A stretch of 64,000 nt of DNA from Psychromonas marina (GTDB lineage: Bacteria; Pseudomonadota; Gammaproteobacteria; Enterobacterales; Psychromonadaceae), in the NCBI RefSeq assembly GCF_030161115.1, contig NZ_BSPQ01000013.1:124001-188000 (forward strand). Reading direction: 5' to 3'. This document shows, piece by piece, positions 1 to 8,504 of the stretch. Both the position numbers and the translations under genes were made by a program. The notes beneath the pieces are model-generated. The model did not search any database and had not been told where the DNA came from. It was given only the letters and a program-made list of their open reading frames with translations. Position 1 is the first letter of the stretch. Each line of letters opens with the position of its first letter.

Positions 1-991
1 CCAGTGCAAATTTGACCGGTGAATTTGGCTCATTTTTACCTAATTTCACCCAAATAGCGGCAATAACAGGGGCACAAATAACGATAAACATCGCATTTAA
101 AGACTGGAACCACGTGGTAGGCACTTCCCAACTGCCTATCATTCGATCAGTGAAATTGTTAGTGAACAGGTTCATCAAGCCACCCGCTTGTTCGAAACCA
201 GCCCAAAAGATAATAGTGAATAAACCCATTAGCATGATTACTTTAATGCGATCGCGTTCAACTTTCGTTAATGGCTCTTTTTTAACTTGACCATTCTTAA
301 GATTCTTTTCTCTTTCAAGTTTTGCAGCAGGATATTTACCAAGATCACCGAGTAACTTTTGTGCGAATAAATATTGAGTAATTAACGAGATAATCATACC
401 AATACCAGCACATACAAAGCCCGCTTGGTAACTACCATCATAAGCTGCAACCACAAAACCAACCACGATACCGGATAAGAAAGCACCTAAGTTGATGCCC
501 ATATAAAAGATGGTAAAGGCACCATCACGACGAGTATCACCCTCTTCGTATAGGTCACCCACCATTGTAGAAACATTTGGCTTAAACAGTCCGTTACCAA
601 GGATTAACGCGCCTAATCCAAGATAGAACATTTCGATTTCCATGCCTGGTATCCAAGCATGTGGAGTCCCAAGCATAAACTGCCCTGCGGCCATCAATGC
701 ACCACCAATATAGATCGCTTTACGTTGTCCTAAATAGGAATCCGCTAACCATCCACCAATCAGTGGGGTTAAAAATACCAAGCCTGTAAAGGTGCCGTAT
801 AATGACAGTGCATCAGCTTGTGACCAACCCAAACCATGACCACCTTGACCTTCGACTTGATCGACTAAATAGAGTACTAAAATCGCTCGCATTGCGTAGT
901 AACTGAATCGTTCCCACAGTTCAGTTGAAAATAATAAGAACAACCCCTTTGGGTGTCCTAATATTGTGCCGGGTAATTTTTGTGTACTCAT
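1..991 (-). CDS. POT/PTR family proton-dependent peptide transporter (partial)
   Basis: Inner-membrane proton-coupled di/tripeptide symporter, cut by the left window edge, so the C-terminal part is missing. The ATG is at 991. About 330 residues are visible. Residues 20-40 carry the family N-terminal signature ELWERFSYYAMRA (ExxERFxYY, proton coupling), followed by GGWLADSYLGQRK after the second or third helix, GNGLFKPNVSTMVG, and the PTR2 signature FYMGINLGAFLS. A charged loop (KLEREKNLKNGQVKKE) separates the N-terminal bundle from the next helices, as in POT proteins with a central insertion. It stands alone, with a long 5' gap on its upstream side. Family assignment is firm; the substrate is not read from sequence. 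Confidence 0.93.
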   Translation of the reverse strand, partial: MSTQKLPGTILGHPKGLFLLFSTELWERFSYYAMRAILVLYLVDQVEGQGGHGLGWSQADALSLYGTFTGLVFLTPLIGGWLADSYLGQRKAIYIGGALMAAGQFMLGTPHAWIPGMEIEMFYLGLGALILGNGLFKPNVSTMVGDLYEEGDTRRDGAFTIFYMGINLGAFLSGIVVGFVVAAYDGSYQAGFVCAGIGMIISLITQYLFAQKLLGDLGKYPAAKLEREKNLKNGQVKKEPLTKVERDRIKVIMLMGLFTIIFWAGFEQAGGLMNLFTNNFTDRMIGSWEVPTTWFQSLNAMFIVICAPVIAAIWVKLGKNEPNSPVKFAL

Positions 992-1538
992 TGAGCATCC
1001 ACCTTAAGCTTGTATTTTGCTGCAATAAAAAAGATATCGCAGGCTAGATTTTTGCAATTTAGAGTATGAAACAACATTAAAGCTCACAAAGTGATTTGAA
1101 AGAAGTAAAAATGTGTTACCTAGATCTACTTATTGAACATTGAAGATGTTACTGATGCCCTATAAATGATATTGCAGATGTAAACGTAACGCTTATATAG
1201 CCCTACAGGGCTTTCGAAGTCAATGAATACGGGAAAATAAAGCATACTTTAACAAAAGTAGAAACAAAGTCGCTTACTTCAGCAACACCAATTCAACATA
1301 AGCCCCATTACACACACAAAAATATAACACTTCTCTGAGATAACCAATTAAGCTAACTAATTGATTTAATCAACACCTAAAAACAGCAGAAATGAGCAAG
1401 TTTGAGCTTTATAAGTTATACCAAAGGAAAGCATCTATCTGACGTTTTACGGGTCGCATAAAAAAGTCCCAGATTAACGGGACTCAAAGGTTTGTGATCA
1501 CCAGTATATTGATGGTCACCGTGTTTGCTTGCTAGTAT
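992..1538. other. Intergenic region upstream of the peptide transporter
   Basis: This stretch of about 550 bases has no convincing gene. It should hold the promoter of the minus-strand peptide transporter (start at 991) and, at its right end, the terminator of the acetyltransferase gene (1460-1484). A small palindrome AGCCCT-AC-AGGGCT lies near 1200. I see nothing else I can name. Confidence 0.5.
1460..1484 (-). terminator. Rho-independent terminator of the 1539-2105 acetyltransferase gene
   Basis: Read on the minus strand, AGTCCC, an 8-base loop and GGGACT form a stem, followed directly by a run of T. It lies about 55 bases after the stop codon of the minus-strand acetyltransferase gene. 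Confidence 0.8.
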
Positions 1539-2105
1539 TTACATCGAGAGTGGGATTTTTTTGATCACTTTGGCAGGATTACCGCCAATAACCACGTTAT
1601 CAGCAAAGCTTTTGGTGACCACTGCACCAGAGGCAACCACCACATTGTTACCTAATGTCACACCAGGATTAATAGTTGCATGTCCCCCTATCCAACAATT
1701 ATCACCAATCGTTATCGCTTTACCATACTCTATGCCATTAACTCGCTGTATCGGGTCTAAGGGGTGTGTGGCGGTGTAAATACCGACTTGTGGTGCGATA
1801 AAGCAATTGTCTCCGATGCGCACCTCTGCGACATCTAATATCACGCAGTTGAAATTGGCGTAAAAGTTTTCACCTACATGGATATTTCCACCATAATCAC
1901 AGTTGAACGTGGATTCAATATGCAGACTATTCCCAGTAGAACCAAACAAAGACTTGATGATCTCAGCTCTTTCCTCGCGTTGATGCGCACTAGTGCGGTT
2001 AAATTTTTCAGTCGCCAGCCGTGCTTGATAGCGTAACTCAGTCAGTTCTGCATCACTCGGGTCATAATACTGCCCTGCCAGCATCTTTTGCTTTTCTGTT
2101 ATCAC
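1539..2105 (-). CDS. maa: Maltose O-acetyltransferase-type sugar acetyltransferase
   Basis: Left-handed beta-helix (hexapeptide-repeat) acetyltransferase of 188 residues that transfers acetyl from acetyl-CoA to a sugar hydroxyl in the cytoplasm. The N-terminal Mac domain starts TEKQKMLAGQYYDPSD. ESTFNCDYGGNIHVG leads into the hexapeptide coil, the catalytic histidine is in YTATHPLDP, and the coil ends VVVASGAVVTK with a C-terminal GGNPAKVIKKI. It looks very close to E. coli Maa. The start is GTG at 2105, supported by GAGG eight bases upstream, and it sits just after a short tandem repeat (2115-2160). Its own terminator follows. A second, more distant paralogue is at 57193-57777. The exact physiological sugar is unknown. 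Confidence 0.88.
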   Translation of the reverse strand: MITEKQKMLAGQYYDPSDAELTELRYQARLATEKFNRTSAHQREERAEIIKSLFGSTGNSLHIESTFNCDYGGNIHVGENFYANFNCVILDVAEVRIGDNCFIAPQVGIYTATHPLDPIQRVNGIEYGKAITIGDNCWIGGHATINPGVTLGNNVVVASGAVVTKSFADNVVIGGNPAKVIKKIPLSM

Positions 2106-2114
2106 TTACTTATC

Positions 2115-2160
2115 CTCAATTTACCAATGCCCAATTTACCTATTCTCAATTTACAAATGC
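2115..2160 (-). repeat. Three tandem ~15-base repeats in the maa leader
   Basis: On the plus strand the units are CTCAATTTACCAATGC, CCAATTTACCTATT and CTCAATTTACAAATGC. They lie 10-55 bases upstream of the GTG start of the acetyltransferase gene. On the coding strand each unit resembles GGTAAATTGAG, and the unit nearest the gene supplies the GAGG ribosome-binding site. Confidence 0.6.
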
Positions 2161-2341
2161 TAAGAGAAGAATCATGTTAAAACAATCAACGCATTAAACG
2201 TCTCTATTTTTACATTTTGTATGAATATGATCTCAGATTGCAGGCCAACACTATCGATTTATGATTCATTGTCAGTATAAAGATAATCGCGATCACAGCG
2301 TATTAAGATTTATAAGCAATGGCATTTGGTTTATAAGAGGC

Positions 2342-2376
2342 AAAAAAAAGCCCCATTAACAAGTTAATGGGGCTTT
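2342..2376 (-). terminator. Rho-independent terminator of yqhD
   Basis: A perfect 14-bp stem (AAAGCCCCATTAAC with GTTAATGGGGCTTT) closes on a 2-base spacer. On the minus strand it is followed by a run of eight T (stem included). It lies 22 bases after the yqhD stop codon. Confidence 0.92.
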
Positions 2377-2397
2377 ATACTGATAGTGATGATTACA

Positions 2398-3552
2398 TTA
2401 TAAACTAGCAGCTAGGATGTTACGGCTATGCTCAAGTGTTACTAGCTGTTTTTCACCAAGGTGCGTCATACCATGACGTTCTAGATGACCAACAATCACA
2501 TCAACGACTTCTTCACCCAGTTGATAATCAGAGAAACGTGTTTTCATCTGAACTGAATGGAAGAACTGCTCTGTTTTTTCAATCGCCGCCTTGATACGCG
2601 TTTCTGTATCACCTTCATTGATTCCCCACACACGTGATGCGTATTGGAGTAATTTACCTTCTTTAGTTTCGCGCATTTCCCACATCATACGAGGTAATAC
2701 GATAGCTAATGTCTGTGCATGGTCTAACTTGTAAGTAGCCGTAATTTCATGGCCAATCATATGTGTTGCCCAATCTTGCGGAACACCAGAGCCAATTAGA
2801 CCATTCAACGCCTGTGTTGCGCTCCACATCACATTACCATTCACATCATCGGTTTTTTGATCGGTGAATAGTTTTGGTCCCTCTTCAATCAATGTCAGTA
2901 AAATACCTTCTGCAAAACGATCTTGAAGTTTACCGTTCACATCATAAGTTAAGTATTGCTCAATGGTGTGAATGAAGGCATCCACGATACCGTTACTAAG
3001 TTGACGTGGTGGCAAGCTATTCATTACGCTTGGGTCAAGCACTGCAAACTGTGGCAATACATGTGCACTCATAAATGCTAATTTATCTTGAGTCGCAAGT
3101 TTAGAGACAACCGCGCCGCCATTAGATTCAGAACCGGTCGCTGGTAGTGTTAATACCGCGCCTAATGGAATTGCTGCTTCAACCGTTGCTTTTTTTGCTA
3201 AAATATCCCAAGGTTCGCCGTCAAACAGCGCCGCTGCAGCAATAAATTTACTCGCATCAATCACTGAACCACCACCAACCGCTAAAATGTAATCAATATT
3301 TTCCTGCTTGATTAATGCAACAGCTTTCATCGAGGTTTCATAACTTGGGTTTGGCTCAATGCCTGAAAATTCAAATACCGTATGTTCGCTTAACGCACTG
3401 ATCACTTGATCATAAACACCATTACTCTTAATGCTACCACCACCGTAAGTGATCAACACTTTTGCGTCGAGTGGAATTTCGTTACTTACTTGTGCGATTT
3501 GCTGTGTACCAAAATGGATACGAGTTTTATTTGAAAAAGAGAAATTTAGCAT
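2398..3552 (-). CDS. yqhD: YqhD-type iron-dependent alcohol dehydrogenase / aldehyde reductase
   Basis: NADPH-dependent aldehyde reductase of the iron-containing alcohol dehydrogenase (BDH) branch; in E. coli it scavenges short-chain and lipid-peroxidation aldehydes. The N-terminal Rossmann half shows LITYGGGSIK and AVGGGSVIDASKF (dinucleotide binding). TLPATGSESN follows. The metal-binding half has DAFIHTIEQ, HMIGHEITA and LDHAQTLAIVLP, which supply the Asp/His ligands. With the ATG at 3552 the protein has 384 residues and starts LNFSFSNKTRIHFG, aligned with the family start; AACAGGT lies upstream. The longer reading frame up to 3630 would add an unlikely hydrophobic extension. It is divergent from a LysR regulator at 3699. 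Confidence 0.92.
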   Translation of the reverse strand: MLNFSFSNKTRIHFGTQQIAQVSNEIPLDAKVLITYGGGSIKSNGVYDQVISALSEHTVFEFSGIEPNPSYETSMKAVALIKQENIDYILAVGGGSVIDASKFIAAAALFDGEPWDILAKKATVEAAIPLGAVLTLPATGSESNGGAVVSKLATQDKLAFMSAHVLPQFAVLDPSVMNSLPPRQLSNGIVDAFIHTIEQYLTYDVNGKLQDRFAEGILLTLIEEGPKLFTDQKTDDVNGNVMWSATQALNGLIGSGVPQDWATHMIGHEITATYKLDHAQTLAIVLPRMMWEMRETKEGKLLQYASRVWGINEGDTETRIKAAIEKTEQFFHSVQMKTRFSDYQLGEEVVDVIVGHLERHGMTHLGEKQLVTLEHSRNILAASL

Positions 3553-3698
3553 GATATGCGTACCTGTTAATTTATAAGATGCACTCAGTATAGAGCTTAA
3601 AATAAAAACGATAATAGTTATTTTAGCCAATCACTTTTGCACAGCTGCAACAATAAACATGATAACATCCAATTAGAACTTCAATAATGGTGATTTTT

Positions 3699-4574
3699 AT
3701 GCTGGTATGGCAAGGGTTAGAAGAGTTTTTTCAGGTTGTAGAGCAAGGCAGTTTCACTAAAGCAGCGAAAGAATTAGATGTATCCACCTCACATATTAGT
3801 CGCCAACTGACGCAATTAGAAAGTCGTTTAGGCACACGCTTGATTAACCGTACAACACGTAAAATCAGTCTAACCGATGCTGGGCACCAATACATTATCA
3901 GCCTTAAAAATATACGCCAGGCGCTGAGTGATGCGACGGATCATCTGCAGGGAACGCAACAAGCCCCACAAGGGTTAATTCGTATTACAGGTGCGGGTGA
4001 TTTTGTGTCGAAGCAGGTCGCACCTGTACTAGCGCAATTTATGAAACGCTACCCGCAAGTCAGTATTGAGATGAATTTCAGTGCACGTAATGTCAATTTG
4101 ATTGAAGAAGGCGTTGACCTTGCGATCCGTTTTGGGCGTATGCAAGACTCAAATCTTATTGCACGCCCTCTTTGTGCCCGCCATATGAGTTTAGTTGCGA
4201 CACCAACTTACCTAAATGATCATGGTATTCCTACAACGCCAGAAGACCTGATTAAATATAACTGCTTAGTCGCGATCACTAATCGTTGGCGATTTAATAT
4301 TGACGGAAAAATCAAAGAGATAAAAGTACAAGGTAATTGGCGCAGCAACAACCCCGATGCGATAAAACAAGCCTGCATGACTGATTTAGGTATTGCTTAT
4401 TTGGCGAAAGATTTAGTACAACCACAAGTTGATAGCGGGCAACTGGTGTACCTATTAGATGATTACCAAGTCAACGATAATGCCAATTGGTTGGTCTATC
4501 CAAAGAAAGACCTTATACCGCATCGCGTAAGATTGTTAATCGATTTCTTGCTGGTACATTTTAGCGAAAACTAA
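3699..4574 (+). CDS. LysR-family transcriptional regulator (CrgA/AaeR-like), divergent from yqhD
   Basis: LysR-type regulator of about 291 residues. The N-terminal winged helix-turn-helix (about residues 1-60) reads FTKAAKELDVSTSHISRQL and RLINRTTRKISLTDAG. A periplasmic-binding-like effector domain follows from about residue 90 (GLIRITGAGDFVS, IEEGVDLAIRFG, GIAYLAKDLV). The internal ATG at 3699 fits the normal LysR start better than the ATG at 3687, although neither has a strong ribosome-binding site. The gene shares a short intergenic region with yqhD, so control of yqhD is a natural guess (inference). Confidence 0.88.
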   Translation: MLVWQGLEEFFQVVEQGSFTKAAKELDVSTSHISRQLTQLESRLGTRLINRTTRKISLTDAGHQYIISLKNIRQALSDATDHLQGTQQAPQGLIRITGAGDFVSKQVAPVLAQFMKRYPQVSIEMNFSARNVNLIEEGVDLAIRFGRMQDSNLIARPLCARHMSLVATPTYLNDHGIPTTPEDLIKYNCLVAITNRWRFNIDGKIKEIKVQGNWRSNNPDAIKQACMTDLGIAYLAKDLVQPQVDSGQLVYLLDDYQVNDNANWLVYPKKDLIPHRVRLLIDFLLVHFSEN

Positions 4575-4647
4575 CTAGATGTATTTGTTTTCTGATCAGT
4601 GGAATATTGACTATATATGCCAATATTCCTTAGTTAAGCATTATTTA

Positions 4648-5130
4648 TCAAAGCGACTTTAACATCCATATATCACAACCGCCATGTATTGTACCTTGCA
4701 ACGGTTTATCGAGATGCTCAAAACCCATCTTTTCATACAAGGCGATTGCTGCTTTCATATTACTTAACGTGTCTAAATAGCATTCTGAATAACCACTGTC
4801 CTTTGCGTAATCAAGACAGGTTTGCGTGAGCTTTTTACCGAGGCCTAAACCGCGGGTCGTGGATAATAAAAACAGTTTACGCAGTTCACATACCTGCTTG
4901 CTGTCATTAAAGGCAGCAATGCCCGCGCCACCAACTATTTGTTCGTTGACCATCACAACAAAATATTGGCTGTTATTTTGAGCATTATAAAAATCACTCA
5001 TTGCTTCTACTTCAGGATCAGAAGGACCAAACCCATCACCGACTGCACCATACTCAGCGCCGACAGATTTTATTATCTCGCAAATCTTATTATTATGTTG
5101 TGCTTGAATAGGTTGAATGCTGATCTTCAT
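4648..5130 (-). CDS. GNAT-family N-acetyltransferase, last gene of the cobalamin operon
   Basis: GCN5-related acetyltransferase of 160 residues. The acetyl-CoA motif A is ELRKLFLLSTTRGLGLGKKL, followed by YLDTLSNMKAAIALYEKMGFE (motif B, the usual C-terminal strand and helix). Its ATG overlaps the stop codon of cobD in an ATGA arrangement (5127-5130), so it is almost certainly translationally coupled to the cobalamin genes. No known cobalamin step needs a GNAT enzyme, so its substrate is open. It could be a passenger. Fold assignment is firm; function is unknown. Confidence 0.85.
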   Translation of the reverse strand: MKISIQPIQAQHNNKICEIIKSVGAEYGAVGDGFGPSDPEVEAMSDFYNAQNNSQYFVVMVNEQIVGGAGIAAFNDSKQVCELRKLFLLSTTRGLGLGKKLTQTCLDYAKDSGYSECYLDTLSNMKAAIALYEKMGFEHLDKPLQGTIHGGCDIWMLKSL

Positions 5131-6170
5131 ATTTTATTCTCCTGAAATAATTCACTTAATAGATATTGCAAGCGCTCAAGTTGTAACTGATCAGCGATAC
5201 CAAAACGTAGTGCATCATTTTCATCAGTCAAACGAACATAAATAGCTTGCTGACAAAGCCTGCGATGAATGCTCGCTGCATCGGTGCTGTAAACAGTATT
5301 AAACAGCGCGTTAGTTTCAATTCTACAATGGGGAAAATACTGCTTAAGTATTTGATATTGACTGTGGCTCTGTTGTTGTAGCCTTATAATTTGTGTCTGT
5401 TGCCACTGCGTATCGTTGAGTGCTTGCTCTGTGATATAGAGGGCTGCGCCATTAATTGACCATGGTCCAATACGTTGCTTAATGATTTCACACCATGATT
5501 GACTACTGCATACAAAGCCTATTCGCAGTCCCGCTAAGCCAAAAAACTTGCCAATCGAGCGTAATATAATCACATCTTCATTATTACCTTGACCATCATT
5601 GAGCTGTTGTACAAAACTAAAATCTGTAGGAAATATATCTGCAAATGCCTCGTCTATCACTAACAATGCCTGTTGTTTCTTGCACTGTTGTTGTAAAACA
5701 CATAATTGCTGAATACTAAATCGATCGTTATTTGGGTTATTCGGGTTAATCACCACCACTACACTGTTTTCGATAATATCAGAAGGTAGTTGTTGCTGAT
5801 AAAAATGCAATTCAAAGCCCGCTTGCTGCCAAGCCTGTTGGTGCTCTTTATAACCAACCTTAGGCAGATAAACATGCTTAGCTATGATCTTATTATCAGC
5901 ACTGATTTTATTTAGCCATAGTTGAGGCAACTGTTCGATTAACTGCTGACTGCCCGCTAAAGGCCAACAATGCTCTGCTTGGTAATACTGTTTTGCCACC
6001 TCAATTAAGGTGGTCGAGATAGTAGGTAACTGTTGCCACACGGGCAAAGGAATATCGATGACCGGGTAACTAAATGGCGCAATACCTGTTGAAAGGTCTA
6101 ACCAATCACTTTCTGGAATTTGATACTGTTGTGCAATAACGGCTAATTGACCACCGTGTAATAGTGCCAT
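5127..6170 (-). CDS. cobD: L-threonine-O-3-phosphate decarboxylase (cobalamin nucleotide-loop linker)
   Basis: PLP enzyme of the class I aminotransferase fold that makes (R)-1-aminopropan-2-yl phosphate, the linker joined to the corrin by CbiB. Of 347 residues, the N-terminus HGGQLAVIAQQYQIPESDWLDLSTGIAPF matches the CobD family opening. NPNNPNNDR, VIDEAFADIF and the PLP-lysine motif SIGKFFGLAGLRIGF follow. The ATG at 6170 has AGGAG six bases upstream; the longer frame to 6227 would run into cbiB. It lies 8 bases after cbiB and overlaps the GNAT gene by 4 bases. It is called CobC in Pseudomonas nomenclature. Confidence 0.9.
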   Translation of the reverse strand: MALLHGGQLAVIAQQYQIPESDWLDLSTGIAPFSYPVIDIPLPVWQQLPTISTTLIEVAKQYYQAEHCWPLAGSQQLIEQLPQLWLNKISADNKIIAKHVYLPKVGYKEHQQAWQQAGFELHFYQQQLPSDIIENSVVVVINPNNPNNDRFSIQQLCVLQQQCKKQQALLVIDEAFADIFPTDFSFVQQLNDGQGNNEDVIILRSIGKFFGLAGLRIGFVCSSQSWCEIIKQRIGPWSINGAALYITEQALNDTQWQQTQIIRLQQQSHSQYQILKQYFPHCRIETNALFNTVYSTDAASIHRRLCQQAIYVRLTDENDALRFGIADQLQLERLQYLLSELFQENKI

Positions 6171-6178
6171 GACGACTC

Positions 6179-7114
6179 CTAAATAACCTTCAACACTGAC
6201 GTATAAACGAATACCAACAATAACCACATTAACACCGCTTGTTTGACAAGGGTTAAGCTCGCTTTGATATGATCACTGTGTACCGATTCACCCTGCCCTA
6301 ATTGTGGTGAGTGAACTTGTTTTCCGAAATAAATCGCTTTGCCACCTAAACAGACATTTAATACCGTTGCACCAGATGCCATTACCCAACCACCGTTATG
6401 GCTTTTATACTGTCTGCCCTGTTGATAGGCATTAATCAATGCCGCTTTTGCTCGGCCAGTAAAAACGCCCATGGTTACAAATAGCAGTGTGGTGATCTTA
6501 CCGCTTACAAAACCGAGTAGGTCATCCATACGCGCACTGCATTTACCGAAGTAATTATACTGCTCATTGCGATAACCCCACATCGCATCCAAGGTATTAC
6601 TCAAACGATGCATGATGACTAAGGGGGCACCGCCAATTACAAAATAGATAAGGGTAGCAGTGACACCATCATGTCCATTTTCAAGCATTGATTCAGTGGT
6701 TGCGCGGCTAATTTCTGCTTGATCTAACGCGCTAGTATCACGGCTAACAATATAACCGCAATAATGTTGGGCTTGTAACAGGTTATTGGCTTTTAACGGA
6801 CGGTAAATCTGCATTCCATGACGTTGTAAACTGTTCAGTGCAACAGCCCAATAGACAATATAAATATTGCATAACAGCAGAACATAACTTGGTAAAATAA
6901 CAATTAGCCAACAATATATTAACGGAATAGGCAAAACCAATACACACCAAGCACAAATACCGCCGATAAATTGTCTGCTCTTTGAACCTTGGTTTAATTT
7001 TCGTTCAACCGCTTTAGCTAAATTTCCAAATAAAACTAACGGATGGTAACGGGTTGGCTCTCCGAAAATGGCGTCAATAATTAACGCAGCCAATAGGGTG
7101 AAAAAGGTGATCAT
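6179..7114 (-). CDS. cbiB: Adenosylcobinamide-phosphate synthase
   Basis: Integral membrane enzyme of 311 residues that attaches the aminopropanol linker (or its phosphate) to adenosylcobyric acid. The N-terminus shows the family pattern LIIDAIFGEPTRYHPLVLFG. Several hydrophobic segments lie at about 65-100, and the conserved region ISRATTESMLENGHDGVTA (about 130-150) is followed by YRNEQYNYFGKCSARMDD and SHNGGWVMASGA. A terminal hydrophobic helix closes the protein. Its start overlaps the cobC stop by 4 bases (ATGA), indicating coupled translation within the cob operon. Confidence 0.93.
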   Translation of the reverse strand: MITFFTLLAALIIDAIFGEPTRYHPLVLFGNLAKAVERKLNQGSKSRQFIGGICAWCVLVLPIPLIYCWLIVILPSYVLLLCNIYIVYWAVALNSLQRHGMQIYRPLKANNLLQAQHYCGYIVSRDTSALDQAEISRATTESMLENGHDGVTATLIYFVIGGAPLVIMHRLSNTLDAMWGYRNEQYNYFGKCSARMDDLLGFVSGKITTLLFVTMGVFTGRAKAALINAYQQGRQYKSHNGGWVMASGATVLNVCLGGKAIYFGKQVHSPQLGQGESVHSDHIKASLTLVKQAVLMWLLLVFVYTSVLKVI

Positions 7115-7695
7115 AAAGGTAAGAAACAGCGCTTGGCATGATCATAACTAAGCGGGATGAGTTGGCAATTTTTATAATCATAACCCGTTGTTAATTGATC
7201 GCAGGCTAAAAATTGGCTCATAAAGCAACGTAATACATCGCCGTGAGTAATAATCAAGTAACAACCATCGGGTTTAGTGTCAAATTGCGCTTTTAAAGCC
7301 GTCTCAAAGCGTGATAGCAATTGTTTTGAGCTCTCACCCTGCTGTGGTTTACAATCGGTCACCTGTGCTGTTATTTCGGCATAATCCGGATGTGTGCGCA
7401 TCTCTTCTGTTTGTTTACCCTGCCATAAACCAAAGTCACGCTCTTCAATACCGGCAAAGATATTAATGGGTAATTGTAACTGTTGCCCACAAACGTCAGC
7501 GGTCTGTTTTGCACGGCCCAAGTGTGAGGTTAAAATTTGCGTGATGTTTAAAGGCTCGCACAAACGCGCAAGCTGTAACGCCTGTTGTTGCCCTTTTTCA
7601 GTTAACGCGCTATCTAATTGTCCTTGAATACGTTGTTCGATATTCCATTGTGTTTCACCATGGCGGGCAAGGTAGAAAATTGTTTTTTTATTCAC
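7111..7695 (-). CDS. cobC: Alpha-ribazole phosphatase (histidine phosphatase family)
   Basis: Histidine phosphatase (phosphoglycerate-mutase-like) of 194 residues that would remove the 5'-phosphate from alpha-ribazole phosphate or adenosylcobalamin phosphate. The RHG motif is at residues 11-13 (YLARHGETQWN). EERDFGLWQGK carries the conserved glutamate, and the second catalytic histidine is in LIITHGDVLRC. On its own the family includes many other phosphatases, but placement between bluB and cbiB makes CobC the likely role. It overlaps cbiB by 4 bases. Confidence 0.88.
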   Translation of the reverse strand: MNKKTIFYLARHGETQWNIEQRIQGQLDSALTEKGQQQALQLARLCEPLNITQILTSHLGRAKQTADVCGQQLQLPINIFAGIEERDFGLWQGKQTEEMRTHPDYAEITAQVTDCKPQQGESSKQLLSRFETALKAQFDTKPDGCYLIITHGDVLRCFMSQFLACDQLTTGYDYKNCQLIPLSYDHAKRCFLPL

Positions 7696-7827
7696 ATTGA
7701 CTCTTCTTCATATGGCGACTTTAGCGGCGAATGTATTACCGTTAAATTTTAATCTAAGCTGTTGGATATTATATGCTTTTACTAACTAATAATAAACTGA
7801 CTCGCATTCACATGTGCTAATACGTTA

Positions 7828-8481
7828 TTAATTTGTCGATTCCCAACTATTTTCAAAGATTAATTGTTCACTCGGTGTCGGTTCAATCCAATTTTGCTCT
7901 ACCAACATCGGCTTTTCATAGAACTTTTCTACATGGCCGATACATAAAATAGCAATCGGTCGACTTTGCTTAGGCATATTTAATAGCTCGGCAAGTAAAG
8001 TGGGGTCGAATAATGATACCCAGCCTAAACCAATACCTTCAGCGCGTGCGGTTAACCACATATTCTGAATAGCACAGGAAACAGAAGCGAGGTCCATATC
8101 TGGCATTGTGCGGCGGCCAAAGATGTGCTTTTCGCGGCCATCAGGCAGTGCCACGACAATCAATTCTGCACACTCTAAAATACCTTCTACTTTGAGCTTT
8201 AGAAATTCATTTTTACGTGTATCTAATAGATCCACGGTGCTATTACGCTCTATTTCAACTAAAGATTTAATGGAGTGCTTTAGGGCGATATCGGTAATAC
8301 GGATAAAACGCCAAGGTTGCATCAATCCCACACTCGGAGCTTGATTCGCCACCATTAATAAACGGCTTAATAGCCCATTTTCTAAGGGTTCAGGTGTAAA
8401 ATGTCGCATATCTCGACGCTCTGCTATCGTACGATACAATGCGTCTACCTCTGTCTGTGAATAGCGGTGCTTACTTTTCAT
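7828..8481 (-). CDS. bluB: 5,6-dimethylbenzimidazole synthase
   Basis: Flavin-destroying oxygenase-like nitroreductase-fold enzyme that converts reduced FMN and oxygen into 5,6-dimethylbenzimidazole, the lower ligand of B12. Of 217 residues, IAERRDMRHFTPEPL near the N-terminus is the BluB flavin-binding signature (RRDxRxF), followed by NQAPSVGLMQPWRFIRI, MDLASVSCAIQNMWLTARAEG and LGWVSLFDP. It lies 24 bases after cobK and 132 bases before cobC. The oxygen-dependent route implies aerobic or microaerobic lower-ligand synthesis. Confidence 0.92.
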   Translation of the reverse strand: MKSKHRYSQTEVDALYRTIAERRDMRHFTPEPLENGLLSRLLMVANQAPSVGLMQPWRFIRITDIALKHSIKSLVEIERNSTVDLLDTRKNEFLKLKVEGILECAELIVVALPDGREKHIFGRRTMPDMDLASVSCAIQNMWLTARAEGIGLGWVSLFDPTLLAELLNMPKQSRPIAILCIGHVEKFYEKPMLVEQNWIEPTPSEQLIFENSWESTN

Positions 8482-8504
8482 TTTTCTCTTTCATCTAAAG
8501 AAGG

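Noticed and set aside
2398-3630. YqhD start at 3630 with a hydrophobic extension
   Set aside because: The extension is absent from the family, and the ATG at 3552 has a ribosome-binding site and a family-typical N-terminus.
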